Positions 39,093 to 50,969 are shown, numbered from the stretch's first letter. The stretch is DNA of 64,000 bases from Tenodera sinensis (GCA_030765045.1 CM060967.1:24305784-24369783); one strand, 5' to 3'. Made by a program: numbers and translations. The notes: generated by a model from the letters alone, not told the origin.

Positions 39093-39832
39093 AAAAAATC
39101 GGATGTTGCATTCACATGACTTTCTCTACTCTTGTACCTACCATTCTTACAAACCCTTATTCCTATATCTTCTTCGTGTTAGTTAAAATAAACATTTGTA
39201 CAACTTATCTTATTGGTTATTTCCTTGTAGGTGCAAGGGGAATATTAGAATACAGTAGGCTTTGTGCGATAGTCAAATCTTTTAAAACTTTGAGATTCCG
39301 TTCTCTTTGCACACTACACATATAAAAAATGAACAACGATGTTCCATTTCACGAAAGTTCTAAGTTTTCCGAAACTGACACACCTAACAAGGAATATCTC
39401 CGAAATGGTTCACTCTACAAAAACATTTATTCAGACATAAATTGTGTATTTTAGCAAGATATACATTTTTTGTGTAGTATAATTTGGTCTATCTCTAACG
39501 GTTTACCAGTTATGCAAAAGTCGTCCAGAGTAAATAGGACTACAGCGGCTATATCCAGAAAATTCAAGATATACATTTCATTTATCATAAAAATATCTCA
39601 AACATATGACATTGTAATCGAAATCGTTAGAAGTCATTTTAAAGAAAACATTTTCGAAAAATTCTCCATGTAAAGGGTACTTTAGGGTGGAGCAATTTTC
39701 TTCAAAATCTTCGTGTCGCATCCCTGAAAGACATTGGACTCAAATATTAACTTTGGTTTTCAACCGACTTTTCGTTTTTGAGTTATGCTGTCCACAGACT
39801 GACAGACACAACACGTACAGATACACAGACAA
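39093..39832 (+). mobile_element. Family A copy, 3'-truncated
   Basis: Starts AAAAAATCGGATGTTGCATT with the subterminal 12-mer and runs to TGCTGTCCACAGACTGACAG and a short CA tract, where it ends. The hairpin end is missing. Confidence 0.92.
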
Positions 39833-40379
39833 AAAATCCAAGGAAAGAGTTAGAAACTTCCATGGGATCGCTGTTTCTATCCGTCACTGAATACCAACTG
39901 TCTGAGGAGTGGAGTGGGATATACCTGCTCACTGCGTAAAGTTCTCTAAAGAGAGAACGTTGAATCTCCGTGTGTTAGAAGATACCTCATGAATCTGTGT
40001 ATTGTCGGAAAGCTAGTCTTTTGGATTTCATATCTTTAATATGACAGATGACCTTAAGACAGATAGCATTTAGTTGTCGAAGTCGTACAGTCTAACTGCT
40101 TTTATTATATGTGGATAGATGGCAGAGGTATCGCTATGAACATCTATTTTCATTTTTACTATTATTTTAGGAGTAAGATGGAATTTTGGGTCATGATATT
40201 GAATATCAAATCTGTTCCTTACCTGGCGAGAGAGGGAAACTTGCAATTTGAACCCAGAACCAGCTAAATACGCCTCTAAGAGCCATTATAATAAAACAGT
40301 GGAGAAATTAATGCATCTGAACACCACTTTTATGAGGTGGAGTAATTTAAAAAGTTGTAGGTTGGAATTTTTCCCACAG
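39833..40379. other. No recognisable feature
   Basis: Nothing assigned. Confidence 0.35.
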
Positions 40380-40505
40380 TTAAGTCTGGATAAGTTTTTC
40401 TCCGGGTTTTTATTCTTAGTTTGTAACAAAAATATCAGATAATTAAGTTCTATGGAACCCGAGTTCATTTGAGCATCGTTTCATTCATTTCATTGCTTAT
40501 CCAAT
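40380..40505 (+). mobile_element. SINE2, 5'-truncated copy
   Basis: Matches the SINE2 body: GGATAAGTTTTTCTCCGGGT, AATTAAGTTCTATGGAACCC, TTTGAGCATCGTTTCATTCA. The tRNA head is not recognisable. Confidence 0.65.
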
Positions 40506-40551
40506 AAAACCATATTTGTTAAAGGACAAAGTTTAAAAACTTGAATATTAT

Positions 40552-41091
40552 TGTGACAAAATGAAATCCAGTCTAATTCCCTTCTTCTCAGTTTACTTCT
40601 ACGACTTTTGCACAAAACATAGTTCTCTTCTACTAACACAGTCAACAGTGGTATTATAAGTACAACTCACAGCTTTTCTTCTCGTAGCCTTGACTCACTC
40701 CTTTCACTGTCTCTCAAACACTAACTCCGACAACACAATTACTCAACACTCGTTAAAACGTGTTGTACCTTTCACAGCTTTCTCCCAGTCACTGATACAC
40801 TGACCGACTGAAAAACTGCCTAACCTCACGCGCTTCGTAACCTTCTATACTGGCGATGACGTAGCCAGATCTTTATCGAACCTCTACAAACACGCCGGCT
40901 ACCGGACACTTCTCGAATGCTCTGAAAAACTCTTTGTGTTGTCGCTTGATTGCTGTTAGTCAAGTGTCTGCTCGCATGAGTGGTGTCGGGAAGCTTGAGC
41001 GCCTGTTACGTGCCAGTGGGATGCGTCAGCCTAGCCCCAACCGTCCTTTGTTGTGTTGCCGCTTCCGCCGCTGCCATGGTCCGCCGTCACA
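40552..41091 (-). mobile_element. Solo LTR (family C, best copy)
   Basis: About 540 bp bounded by TGTGAC (minus strand, 41091-41086) and GTCACA (40557-40552), a 6-bp inverted terminal pair as in LTRs. A TATAGAAGG box lies at about 40843-40851, followed by a purine-rich leader. Related pieces lie at 46790-47119 and 62248-62620 and probably 4050-4390, all on the minus strand. No gag, pol, primer-binding site or clear target duplication was found, so I read it as a solo LTR. Superfamily unknown. Confidence 0.65.
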
Positions 41092-41611
41092 GTATTTTTC
41101 ATAGTAATGCCTAGAATTACAAGATTACGATTGTGTCTAGTTATAACAGTTGATCTCTTCTATAAATAATACTGTATTCCACATTATCGAACATTTAATT
41201 TTAGCAGCTTCCCTGTCATGCATGCACTACGTATCTCTCTATACATGCAAATGTCCCTGAAAAATTAACTTCGAATTCTGTTTCATTTATTATTAGCTTT
41301 AATGTAACTTTTAATGAAAAAAGAGGAAAGGGGATTTAAAAATGACAGAATTGAGTGCTCGCGGCAGAGGCTAAACATAGACCTCTGTCCTCTGATGACG
41401 ATTCCAGGCTATAATTTCCCAGAATAATAAATCAAAGGGCGGAAAGTTAAAACTATTAAACATAGCATTCTGCCCCAGTGTATAGTGAGGGGGGAGGGGG
41501 GGATCCAAACCCTTGATGTGGAATTTTACTCTCCAAGTTACTTGGTCTAACGATTCGCATGCGATTTTAAGGCTCAGATTAAACCTACCAGTCACAAAAA
41601 CTATTCAACGA
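41092..41611. other. No recognisable feature
   Basis: Nothing assigned; it includes a G-rich run near 41490-41502. Confidence 0.35.
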
Positions 41612-41660
41612 TCTATTGCATTCGATCAAAATATTTGATACCGAGGTTTCAGATGGAATA
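41612..41660 (-). mobile_element. Family A 3' fragment
   Basis: ATTGCATTCGATCAAAATAT, TTGATACCGAGGTTTCAGAT, GGAATA follow the family A block ATTGTATTCCACCCAAAAAT...CGAGATTTCACCGGAAATA with many changes. Confidence 0.6.
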
Positions 41661-41668
41661 CAATTTTT

Positions 41669-42270
41669 TACATTCTGTACTACGTATAGGAAGTAGAGGA
41701 AGTTTTGTATTCCACCCAAAAATTCAATGTCAAGATTTCATCGGAAATGCGTTTTGAGGACCCTGAATCCAAAATAAACATTTACAGAGAAAGGTCCGTG
41801 TGTGTGCGCGGGTGCGCGCGCGCGTTTTTCGCATAAAAGCCAAAGTTGGTATTTCATTTTAATATCTTTCAAGGATGCGACACGAACATTTTGAAGAAAA
41901 TTTCTCCACCCTATACTAAGCTTTACATGGAAAATTTTGATTTGTTCAAAAATGGCTCTAACGACTGGCATATGGCAGAGATATTTTTATGGCAAATGAA
42001 ATGTATATTTTTAATTTTCTGGCTATAGTCCACGTAGTCCTGTTTACGCTTAATGACTTTTATAGAAGTATAATTCGTAAGCCATAGACCAAATATTACT
42101 ATACAAAAATGTAGACCTCGTTGAAACTTACAATTTATGTACAAATGAATTTTTTTTTTTTTTTTTTTTTTTTTTTTGTGTAGTGAACCATTTCGGGGAT
42201 TCTCCTCGTTATTTATGTGAATTTTGCAGTACTTATACTGTCTAAAAATGGAAAATCGTTATTCATTTTT
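41669..42270 (-). mobile_element. Family A copy, third unit of a tandem array
   Basis: Plus-strand view begins TACATTCTGTACTACGTATA and ends AAATCGTTATTCATTTTT, where the next unit begins. The roughly 190 bp at the family's 5' end are absent. It holds a (CG)n tract (41809-41824) in place of the usual CA tract and a T28 expansion at 42150-42177. It is the most diverged of the three units. Confidence 0.88.
42150..42177. repeat. T28 homopolymer inside family A
   Basis: At this position other copies have AAATTTTCTTGTAGGGTGAA; here it reads GAAT(28)GTGTAGTGAA. The T-run therefore grew from a TTTT stretch inside the element. Confidence 0.92.
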
Positions 42271-42896
42271 ACTTTCTCTGCTGGTAAGTAGAAGTATTGT
42301 ATTCCACACAAAAATTCAATGTTGAGATTTCACCGGAAATATATGTTTTGAGACCCCCTGAATCCAAAAAATGCATTTTTAGAAAAAGGTCCACGAGTCT
42401 GTGTGTGTCTGTGTGTGTGTGTGTGTGGACAGCATAACTCGAAAACAAAAAGTCGGTTAAAAACCAAAGTTGGTATTTAAGTTTAATGTCTTTCAAGGAT
42501 GCGACACGAAGATTTTGAAGAAAATAGCCCCACCCTAAGCTACCCTTTACATGGAAGATTTTTCGAAAATTTTTATTTCCTTGAAAATGGCCCTAACGAT
42601 TTTGATTAAAATGTCATTTCCTTGAGATATTTTTATGTCAAATGAAATGTATATCTTGAATTTTCTGGCTATAGCCCCTGTAGTCGTATTTACTCTGGAC
42701 CACTTTTGCATAACTGGTAAACCGTTAAAGATAGACCAAATCATACTATTTAAAAATGTAGATCTTGCTAAAATACACAATTTATGTCTCAATAAATTTT
42801 CTTGTAGGGTGAACCATTTCGGAGATATTCCTTGTTATGTGTGTGAGTTTCGGAAAACTTAGAACTTTCGTGAAATGGATCATTGTAGTTGTTTTT
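42271..42896 (-). mobile_element. Family A copy, second unit of a tandem array
   Basis: Starts ACTTTCTCTGCTGGTAAGTA and ends GGATCATTGTAGTTGTTTTT, i.e. at the same internal point as the previous unit. 626 bp, low divergence, with (TG)n at 42400-42425. Confidence 0.92.
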
Positions 42897-43709
42897 ACTT
42901 TCTCTACTGGTAAGTAGAGGAAGTATTGTATTCCACCCAAAAATTCGATGTCGAGATTTTACCGTAAATATATGTTTTGAGACCCCCTGAATCCAAAAAA
43001 AAGCATTTTTAGAAAAAGGTCCGTGTGTGTGTCTGTGTGTCTGTGTGTCAGTCTGTCAGTCTGTGGACAGCATAGCCAAAAAGCGAAAAGTCGGTTAAAA
43101 ACCAAAGTTGGTATTTAAGTTTAATGTCTTTCAAGGATGCGACACGAAGATTTTGAAGAAAATAGCTCCACCCTAAACTAAATTTTTCGAAAATTTTGAT
43201 TTTCATGAAAATGCCGCTAACGATTTTGATTGAAATGTCATATGTTTGAGATACTTTGATGAAAAATGAAATGTATATCTTGAATTTTCTGGTTATAGCC
43301 CCTGTAGTCGTATTTACTTTGGACTTTTGTACAACTGGTAAACCGTTAGAGATAGACCAAATCATACTATACAAAAATATAGATCTTGCTAAAATACACA
43401 ATTTACGTGTGAATAAATTTTCTTGTAGGGTGAACCATTTCGGAGATATTCCTTGTTATGTGTGCGAGTTTCGGAAAACAACTTTCGTGAATTGGATCAT
43501 CGTTCATCTTTTATATGCTAAGTGTTCAAAGACAACAGTCAAATGTTTTAAAGCTTTGAGATTCTATTCCCTTTGCACCTACAAGGGAAAAAAAACTATT
43601 TCTGGATATGTTTATCTCAAGTAACATAGAGATAGAGGAATAGAACTTTATAAGAATGGTTGGTAGAAGAGTACAGAAAGTCACGTGAGTGCAACACATC
43701 AGACTTTTT
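42897..43709 (-). mobile_element. Family A copy, first and complete unit of a tandem array
   Basis: Starts ACTTTCTCTACTGGTAAGTA and ends AGTCACGTGAGTGCAACACA, TCAGACTTTTT. It carries both 12-mer regions, although the 5' one is mutated (AGTACAGAAAGT). Confidence 0.92.
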
Positions 43710-44574
43710 AAGTAAAGCATCTAAAATGTGTATTTCTGGTGCAAGAAATGATCTATAATGACTAGCGAAAGTCATACTATGTTTTGATGTCCTGGCCATT
43801 AACTATATCAACTCTTTGTTGAATATGTAATATTCCTGAACAGAAAACCCAAACTGAGGATTCCAACGAGGTCGGAATGAAACCTCAAAATATCGAGGGT
43901 TTTATCCAGCAGATTTACAGAGACATGGCCCCCTCTGTTGAACTGAATATCGAACCCTGCCACACATCAACGCTTTTGGTTCCATAAATAAATCCTCAAT
44001 TGACAGATAACAAAATACGGCATATGCAGGGGCTCTGCATTGTCCTATTAAAACAGAAAGAAGGACAAAGAGGACATATGTCGATGTGAAAAACCAACCA
44101 TGTGTAAACTTGTAATTATCAGTTCACAAATCCTATGCATTCTTTTGTATTCCATGGTTCACAATCATCAGTTTATTTTACATAACGGACCGCCATTAGG
44201 TGTCCCATTCTCACAGGGGACTAGAGTGAGCAAACATTTTCTTTTGTGCAGGTGGCACAGAAGAATTAACAAAATATGTCTACTTCGTCACATTTGTTAC
44301 ACAAACACTGGCTTAAATTTGACCGTAGTGGAACCTCCCAATAGTATTGAGATAGTGCACTGTGCGGCTAATATAGAACCAAAAAAGCACTTGACAACAC
44401 GAAATAAATGTTTGTATTGCTGGAAATATTACAATCCTGAGTTCTAAAGCAATATCAAGAGAGAATTTAACTCTCAATTATCCAGTGCGTCTTTCAACTA
44501 ACAAATAGCTTTACCCAAAGTTTTTAAAATGTTTTTATACTGTTGTTATTTTGATATTCTGCCAATCGACAACA
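43710..44574. other. Unassigned, 115-codon open frame without motif
   Basis: The frame at 44100-44447 (+) starts MCKLVI and contains LCRWHRR and CLYCWKYY, two cysteine pairs, but I recognise no domain. Too little to call a gene. Confidence 0.3.
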
Positions 44575-44815
44575 CGCGATGCAAGGGAAGGTTACAACAT
44601 TAATTTAAACCAGCGCTAGATTAGAGTATTTGGAACAAATTTTGTATTTTAAGCTTTCGTCTGATCATTTCCTACGGAGATATTTTAGTTTTTCCGAAAA
44701 CAACAGAAGGGAGTGCTGGCAAAGCTGCAGACTATGCATGTTTCACTTTCACTAGGTCAGTACATAAGCATACATCGCAGCGGCGCGTCTCGTGAACGTA
44801 AACAAATGCCCTGAT
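44575..44815 (+). repeat. Dispersed repeat D, copy 3
   Basis: Best reference for repeat D: AAGGTTACAACATTAATTTA, AACCAGCGC, GAACAAATTTTGTAT, GGAGATATTTTAGTTTTTCC, CAGTACATAAG, CGTAAACAAATGCC. See the copies at 13430 and 28612. Confidence 0.7.
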
Positions 44816-44937
44816 CTTTTTAATTTTACGAGTGTAGGCCAATCAGAATGCTAGTTGCACTCCTTGTCTCCCAAAACATTGCACCACCTTGTGGTGTTTG
44901 CAAGCAACTGACGTGTTTACATACAAAAGAGAAAGTA

Positions 44938-45802
44938 AAAAAAAAAAAATCTGACGTGTTGCACTCACATGACTTTCTCTGCTCTTGTACTAACCATTCT
45001 AACAAACTCTTATTCCTATATTGCCATGTTAGTTAAGATAAACATTCGTACAAATTACTGCTTATGTCCTTGCAGGTGCAAGGGAGATATTAGAATACAG
45101 AAAGCTTTGTGCGATAGTCAAATCTTTTAAAGCTTTGAGATTCCGTTGTCTTTGCACGATTAACATATAAAAAATGAACAACGTTGTTGCATTTCGCTAA
45201 AGTTCTGTTTTCCGAAACTCACACATATGACAAGGAATATCTCCGAAATGGTTCACCCTACAAGAAAATTTATCTGGACATAAATTGTGTATTTTATCAA
45301 GATCTACATTTTTTATATAGTACGATTTGGTCTATCTCTAAGGGTTTACCAGTTATGCAAAAGTCGTCCAGAGTAAATACGACTACAGGGGCTATAGCCA
45401 GAAAATTCAAGATATGCATTTCATTTGTCATTAAAGTATCTCAAACATATGACATTTTAATCAAAATCGTTAGAGCCATTTTCAAGAAAATTGAAATTTT
45501 CAAAAAATTTTCCATGTAAAGGGTAGTTTAGGGTGGGGCTATTTTCTTCAAAATCTTTGTGTCGCATCCTTGAAAGACATTAAACTTAAATACCAAGTTT
45601 GGTTTTTAACCTAATTTTCGTTTTTCGGTTATGTTGTCCACAGACTGACAGACTGACACACACACACACACACACACGGACCTTTTTCTAAAAATGCTTT
45701 TTTTTGGATTCAGGGGGCCTCAAAACATATTTCCGGTGAAATCTCGACATCGAATTTTTGGGTGGAATACAATACTTCCCCTACTTACCAGTAGAGAAAG
45801 TA
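44938..45802 (+). mobile_element. Family A (HINE-like) copy, full length
   Basis: Starts with A13TCTGACGTGTTGCACTC and ends CTACTTACCAGTAGAGAAAG. The hairpin is intact (stem CTACT/AGTAG, loop TACC). The subterminal 12-mer has one change (ACTTTCTCTGCT). It is preceded directly by AAGAGAAAGTAAAA (44928-44941), which looks like the last bases of another copy's 3' end. Confidence 0.94.
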
Positions 45803-46789
45803 ATACATAAAAGGAACAGAGAGAGAATGCAGAGAATCGGAAGGAATAGTAGAAGTGGATGTGGCGCTTAAGGGTACTAATATATAATTTACTAATTTAC
45901 TATGAAATTATTTTCACGACGCTTTGCAAAGAGGTCTGGAATTTCATATCACGAAGAAAGGAACTATTACAATTTAACCTATAGAACAGTGGACATGGCA
46001 GACTTAATAACCTCTAGGTCGTAGGCTCTCTGACTTCCGACAAAAGAATGTGCATTAGAATGTTCGGGTAGTGAAAGATGCAGTTTTGTTTTTTGCAGTG
46101 CAGTACACCCCGCTTCTCTTTGACCCAGTAACGTAATTACGGTGGCAGTAACGGGATGAAATTCACGCCCTTCAAGTAGTCGGACAGTCTGCTCTTTGGA
46201 AGCAATTAGAGCGAGAGGGAATGATGATGTGTTAATTAACGCTTGGCTCCGACGTCACTTGCTGAAGCTGGCGCCAGTTCTACCAACATACTTTGTTGTA
46301 AATAATGCAGTTTACGTCTACATGCAACAGATGCTGTTGTTGGTGCCATGTATTAACAGATTACGGGGCTCATCTCAAAACTCGTGGTTTAGCAAATAGA
46401 GGGCCTTATTTTGGCAAGTTGCAACAACATATATCTTCGCTTTTGTTTTACACCAGGCATCCCTCATTCTCTTGCCAAGTGACAAATGTTTGGATACAAC
46501 ACTTGCAGTGGTGATTTATTTCCATGTGCGTGGTAATAATAACTTCTACGCTGTTATTAACTATTATTGTTATATTACACATATTTTGCTTTGTTTATTC
46601 TTACGCTGCCTTGTGATTAACATACTAAATTTTTTCTATTTCACGATAAATAAAACAGTAAAGTTTCATTTCTATTTAGCCATAAAAATATTTTAACACT
46701 AGAATTTGATCAACAAAACAGATTCTTTGGTTTTAAGTCCGAACTTAGAAACAGGAAATACAATAGCTTATATTAAATAAACTAATGAG
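45803..46789. other. No recognisable feature
   Basis: Open frames of 67-74 codons at 46196-46696 have no motif. The family C LTR might extend leftwards from 46790, but similarity is lost. Confidence 0.35.
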
Positions 46790-47119
46790 AAAAATTTCAC
46801 AGCTGTCTCACACTCACTGACACAGTGTCCGACTCAAAAACCGCCTGCCCTCACGCGCTCCACAAGCTTGTATACCGCCTTTGACCTAACCAGATCTTTC
46901 TCGAACTTCCTCTAACAAGCCGGCCGCTGGACCGTTCTCGAATCATCTAGCAAAAAATAGTTTTTTAGCGCTTCCGCTCTGATTTTTATCACGTGTTTGT
47001 TCGTGTGAGCGCTGTGGGAAGTTTGACCGTGAGTGCCTTTGATACGCGCCGCGTCTGGTATGTGGTATTAAGTAGTTTGGGCCCGACCGTCCTTTGTTGT
47101 GCGCCGCAACGGCGTCACA
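46790..47119 (-). mobile_element. LTR remnant (family C, copy 3)
   Basis: Minus strand starts TGTGACGCCGTTGCGGCGCA then ACAACAAAGGACGGTCGGGC, closely matching the start of the LTR at 41091. A TATACAAGC box lies at about 46869-46877 with GGAGCGCGTGAGGG after it, as in the best copy. Similarity ends after AGCTGTGAAA, so the 3' part of the LTR is missing. Confidence 0.65.
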
Positions 47120-47613
47120 ATAAAATAACTACTGTTCCGGACTTCACGCTTACCGAACCAAGAGAAAGCTGCAGACTTTTAGTTTGGTTTAGCTTTCATT
47201 ATTCTACTCCTAATGAATTTCGCGGGTATAAGTGTACGGATTTCGCTGATGTTAGATTCAAATATGACGAATAAAAAAGCCCAATAACAAATTCATCTAA
47301 CGTGAAAGGCAAAGGAGATAATTGAACATTATTGAACAATCTGCACAGTCTGGAACAAATTAGAACTGAAGTAGAGAATGCTTTGTTTACTAATCGGCGT
47401 CCGCTACCATGCATGTGTTCACACCTACGATGAGTGAAATTCCAAACTAAGCCAAGCCCCGAAAACTGGTTTCTCCGCGTGTTTATTATTGCTGATAAAA
47501 TTATTGTCATTAAAAGAACTCAGGAGGTGTTAATGAGTCTGGGCAATTGACAGGGTGATTAAAAACAAGGTATTTATTTACAATTTACATAGATAGTGGT
47601 GAATTGTAAGAGC
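47120..47613. other. No recognisable feature
   Basis: A 103-codon minus-strand frame at 47199-47510 has no recognised domain. Confidence 0.35.
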
Positions 47614-48235
47614 CATAACAACAGCTGCAAAAAGAAAATAAATCTTAGAAAAACAAAATATATGGTCAATAGGAAATATAGTCCACAAGTGAAGGACGTG
47701 GAATTAGGAGGTGAAACGTATGAAAAGTTTGAGCGTTTTAAGTGTCTCGGCTCATTAATAACGTAACAAAATGAGATCGAGATAGAAATTAAACAAGGAA
47801 ATAATTGTAAAGCTCTGGCACTTCTCTTTAGCAAAATATATTTGTCGAAAGATTATATAGAACAATTATAAGACCTATTTTAATATATGGAGCGGAGTCG
47901 TTAAAATTAATAGACAAATCAAAAAAGAGAGTAATGACTTGGGAAAGGAAAATACTTCGAAGAATTTACAAACTTATAAATTATGAATAAATATCATGTT
48001 GTCGACATTTTGACATCAATAAAATCCATAACATGAGCTTGGATAGAACAGTGAAGATAACATAACAGGTAGTAGAAAGAGAGGAAGACTTAGATGGAGT
48101 GACGTAGAAAATGATTTATGACAGCTGGGAGTAAACATGGGGAAAAGTAAGGCTTTGGATGGAGATATAGGGCATTTATCATGAAGGAAGCCGAGGCTAA
48201 ACTCAAAGAGCAGGTATTATTATATTATAAAACAT
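47614..48235 (+). pseudogene. LINE ORF2 C-terminal remnant
   Basis: Broken frames read DVELGGETYEKFERFKCLGS (the F.YLG box after the RT palm), NEIEIEIK, LSKDYIEQL, a YG.ES piece, then WERKILRRIYK and finally SRKRGRLRWSDVENDL followed by LGVNMGKSKALD. The order matches the thumb and tail of non-LTR ORF2 proteins, whose tail typically carries RGRP.LRW.D.V..DL..LG. It has many stops. It ends near AGGTATTATTATATTATAAA, perhaps the original 3' end. Confidence 0.68.
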
Positions 48236-48726
48236 TGGAATTCCTAAAACTCTGTCAAACATGTCATTGATGCGTTTTTGAAGCGGTTTTCGTTTCAGTT
48301 TTTTCCCTTGTCGTCCAGCGAGTCCAAAATTTGTAGCAAGGCGACCAACTTCCTCTGTTATACAGTAACTATAATATAACTAAAAGAAGAAAGCAGTGCA
48401 TAATAGCTGGCGAAGTTTTTCCGTTTTATAATCCCGGGAAAAAGCGCTATAAAAACGCTGGTGGAAGAGTTTCCTTCTTCCTTCTTGCAGGCAAGGATCC
48501 AAACGCCTCCTACAGTAATTGCTCTGGGAATAGTCGCTATCCTCTGAATTGCGCACTGTAGAACGGCCTCCGGTTTTTTCTAGTCAATCAATACTCACTG
48601 CTCTTCCTTACAGTTACTCTGATTGCATCCTAACCTACAAAACCTTTACTTCCTGCCAATCTGCGGCTAAACTCCTTAGAGCCTGAAAGTGGTAATTAAT
48701 TGCAGAATGAAGGTGTCAATGTAGTT
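48236..48726. other. No recognisable feature
   Basis: Nothing assigned. Confidence 0.35.
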
Positions 48727-49210
48727 ATTTATGTCACTAGCGTACAATCTGATCGTGGCACGAATATATGTGTCACAAGGCAAAGATTATACATCTATCA
48801 CATAACTTTATATGCAATTTTAGCATTAAAGTACCCAAAAATAATAAATTTGCCAAATGAAAAGTTATAATGTATCAGAAATCTAAGATGTGTGAAGAAA
48901 TATGGTTGCTAAGCAGATGCTTCATTTGTTTCAACACTTGGACAAAATGGAAGGTTATGATGGAACTATTGAAAATATGGATTCTGTATTCTGTGTGACA
49001 TTTTGAACGAAGCCAAGACTGCTGAGAGTTCATAAACTCCAAAAAAATCAAAAGAAATTAACGAAAAAGGATATCAAAGGTTTTATAGATGGAGAAACGA
49101 ATAATGCGTTAGTTTCACTAATGAAACTTCTGTGGCGGTGATGACGTCATTGCTGTCTTATTGTAATTACGTCATTCATTTTGTGGCATGATTTTGCATG
49201 ATTTATACCG
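48727..49210 (+). repeat. Dispersed repeat B, copy 2
   Basis: Aligns with 25345-25890. The peptide MVAKQMLHLFQHL ... GTIENM is followed after a frameshift by CDILNEAKTAES, as in copy 1. GTGATGACGTCATTGCTGTC is also shared downstream. Confidence 0.6.
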
Positions 49211-49265
49211 TCACAATAAAACGTTTTAATGCATAAAATATATTACGATACATTCGTCTCTTCTT

Positions 49266-50101
49266 ACATTCTCTACTGGTAAGGAGAGGAAGTATTGTAT
49301 TCCACCCAAAAATTCGATGTCGAGATTATACCGGAAATATATGTTTTGAGGCCCCCTGAATCCGAAAAAAAGCATGTTTGGAAAAAGGTCCGTGTGTGTG
49401 CGTCAGTCTGTGTGTCTGTGGACAGCATAACTAAAAAACGAAAAGTCTGTTAAAAACCAAAGTTGGTATTTAAGTTTAATGTCACAGAGATTTAGAAGAA
49501 AATAGCCCCACCCTAAACTACCCTTTACATGGAAAATTTTTCGAAAATTTTGATTTTCTTGAAAATGGCTCTAACGATTTTGATTAAAATGATATATGTT
49601 TGAGATATTTTTATGATAAATGAAATGTATATCTTGAATTTTCTGGCTATAGCCTCTGTAGTCGTATTTACTCTGGACGACTTTTGCGTAACTGGTAAAC
49701 CGCTAGACATAACCAAATCCTAATATACAAAAAATGTAGATTTTGTTAAAATACTCAACTTATGTCTCAATGAATTTTCTTGTAGGGTTAACAATTTCGG
49801 AGATATTCTTTGTTATGTGTGTTTCGGAGAACTTAAAACTTTCGCGAAATGGATCATCGTTCATTTTTTTTATATGTTAAAGTATGCAAAGAGAACGGAA
49901 TCTCAAAGCTTTAAAAGATTTGACTATCGCTCAAGGCCTACTGTATTCCCATATTCTCCTTGTACCTACAAGGAAATATGCAATAAGATAATTTGTACAA
50001 ATATTTACGTCAACTAACACGGAGATATAGGAATAAGAGTTTGTAAGAATGATTATTACAAGAGTAGAGAAAGTCATGTGAGTGCAACACATCAGATTTT
50101 T
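49266..50101 (-). mobile_element. Family A copy, both ends present, in a tandem pair
   Basis: Plus-strand view starts ACATTCTCTACTGGTAAGGA and ends TAGAGAAAGTCATGTGAGTG then CATCAGATTTTT. Its 5' end is fused at an AAAAAT string to the microsatellite-side portion of the next copy. Confidence 0.93.
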
Positions 50102-50817
50102 GGAAAAAGGTTCGTGTGTCTGTGGACAGCATAACTGAAAAACGAAAAGTCGGTTAAAAACCAAAGTTGGTATTTAAGTTTAATGTCTTTCAAGGATGTG
50201 ACACGAAGATTTTGAAGAAAATATCCCCGCCCTAAACTACCCTTTACATGGAATATTTTTTGAAAATTTTGATTTTCTTGAAAATGGCTCTAACGATTTT
50301 GATTAAAATGTCATATGTTTGAGATATTTTTATGACAAATGAAGTGTATATTTTGAATTGTCTGGCTATAGCCTATGTAGTCCTGTTTAGTGTGGATGAG
50401 TTTTGAAAAACTCGTAAACCGTAAGAGATAGACAAAATCTTACTCTACAAGAAATGTAGATCTTGCTAAAATACACAATATTTGTCACAAATTTTTTGTA
50501 GAGTGAACCATTTCGGAGATATTGCTTGTTTTGTATGTCAGCTTCGGAAAACTTAGAACTTCCGTGCAATGGAACATCGTTGTTAATTTTTTTTATATGT
50601 TAAGCGTACAAAGAGAACGGAATTTGAAAGCTTTAAAAGATTTGACTATCGCTCAAAGCCTACTGTATTCCCATATTCTCCTTGTACCTACAAGGAAATA
50701 TGCAATAAGACAATTTGTATAAATGTTTATCTCAACTAACACGAAGAAGATATAGGAATAAGAGTTTGTAAGAATGGTTAGTACAAGAGTAGAGAAAGTC
50801 ATATGAGTGCAACACAA
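50097..50817 (-). mobile_element. Family A copy, 3'-truncated, in a tandem pair
   Basis: Plus-strand view begins TTTTTGGAAAAAGGTTCGTG (normally TTTTTAGAAAAAGGTCCGTG) and ends AGTAGAGAAAGTCATATGAG, then TGCAACAC. The roughly 110 bp with the hairpin end are absent because the neighbouring copy starts there. Confidence 0.92.
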
Positions 50818-50969
50818 GTCATAGGCGGCTTTGGTTTGGGAAATCGTATATGACAATGATGTTCACTCGTTTAATTTTGGTGTTAATCTTTGGATTGTCC
50901 TGATATTCACACATTCACACTTTCAAGGGAGTGTGGAGAATAATTCTGGCTAAAGAAAATGTATCATAC

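Noticed and set aside
42547..43624. Recurring peptides such as NFLAIAPVVVFTLD and SISNGLPVMQKSSRVN seen in many places
   Set aside because: They come from opposite strands of the same family A segment, have no constant start or stop, and appear open only because the DNA is repeated.
40552..47119. A complete LTR retrotransposon between the LTRs at 40552-41091 and 46790-47119
   Set aside because: The interval contains family A copies and repeat D but no gag, protease, RT or integrase, and the two LTRs differ too much and in extent.
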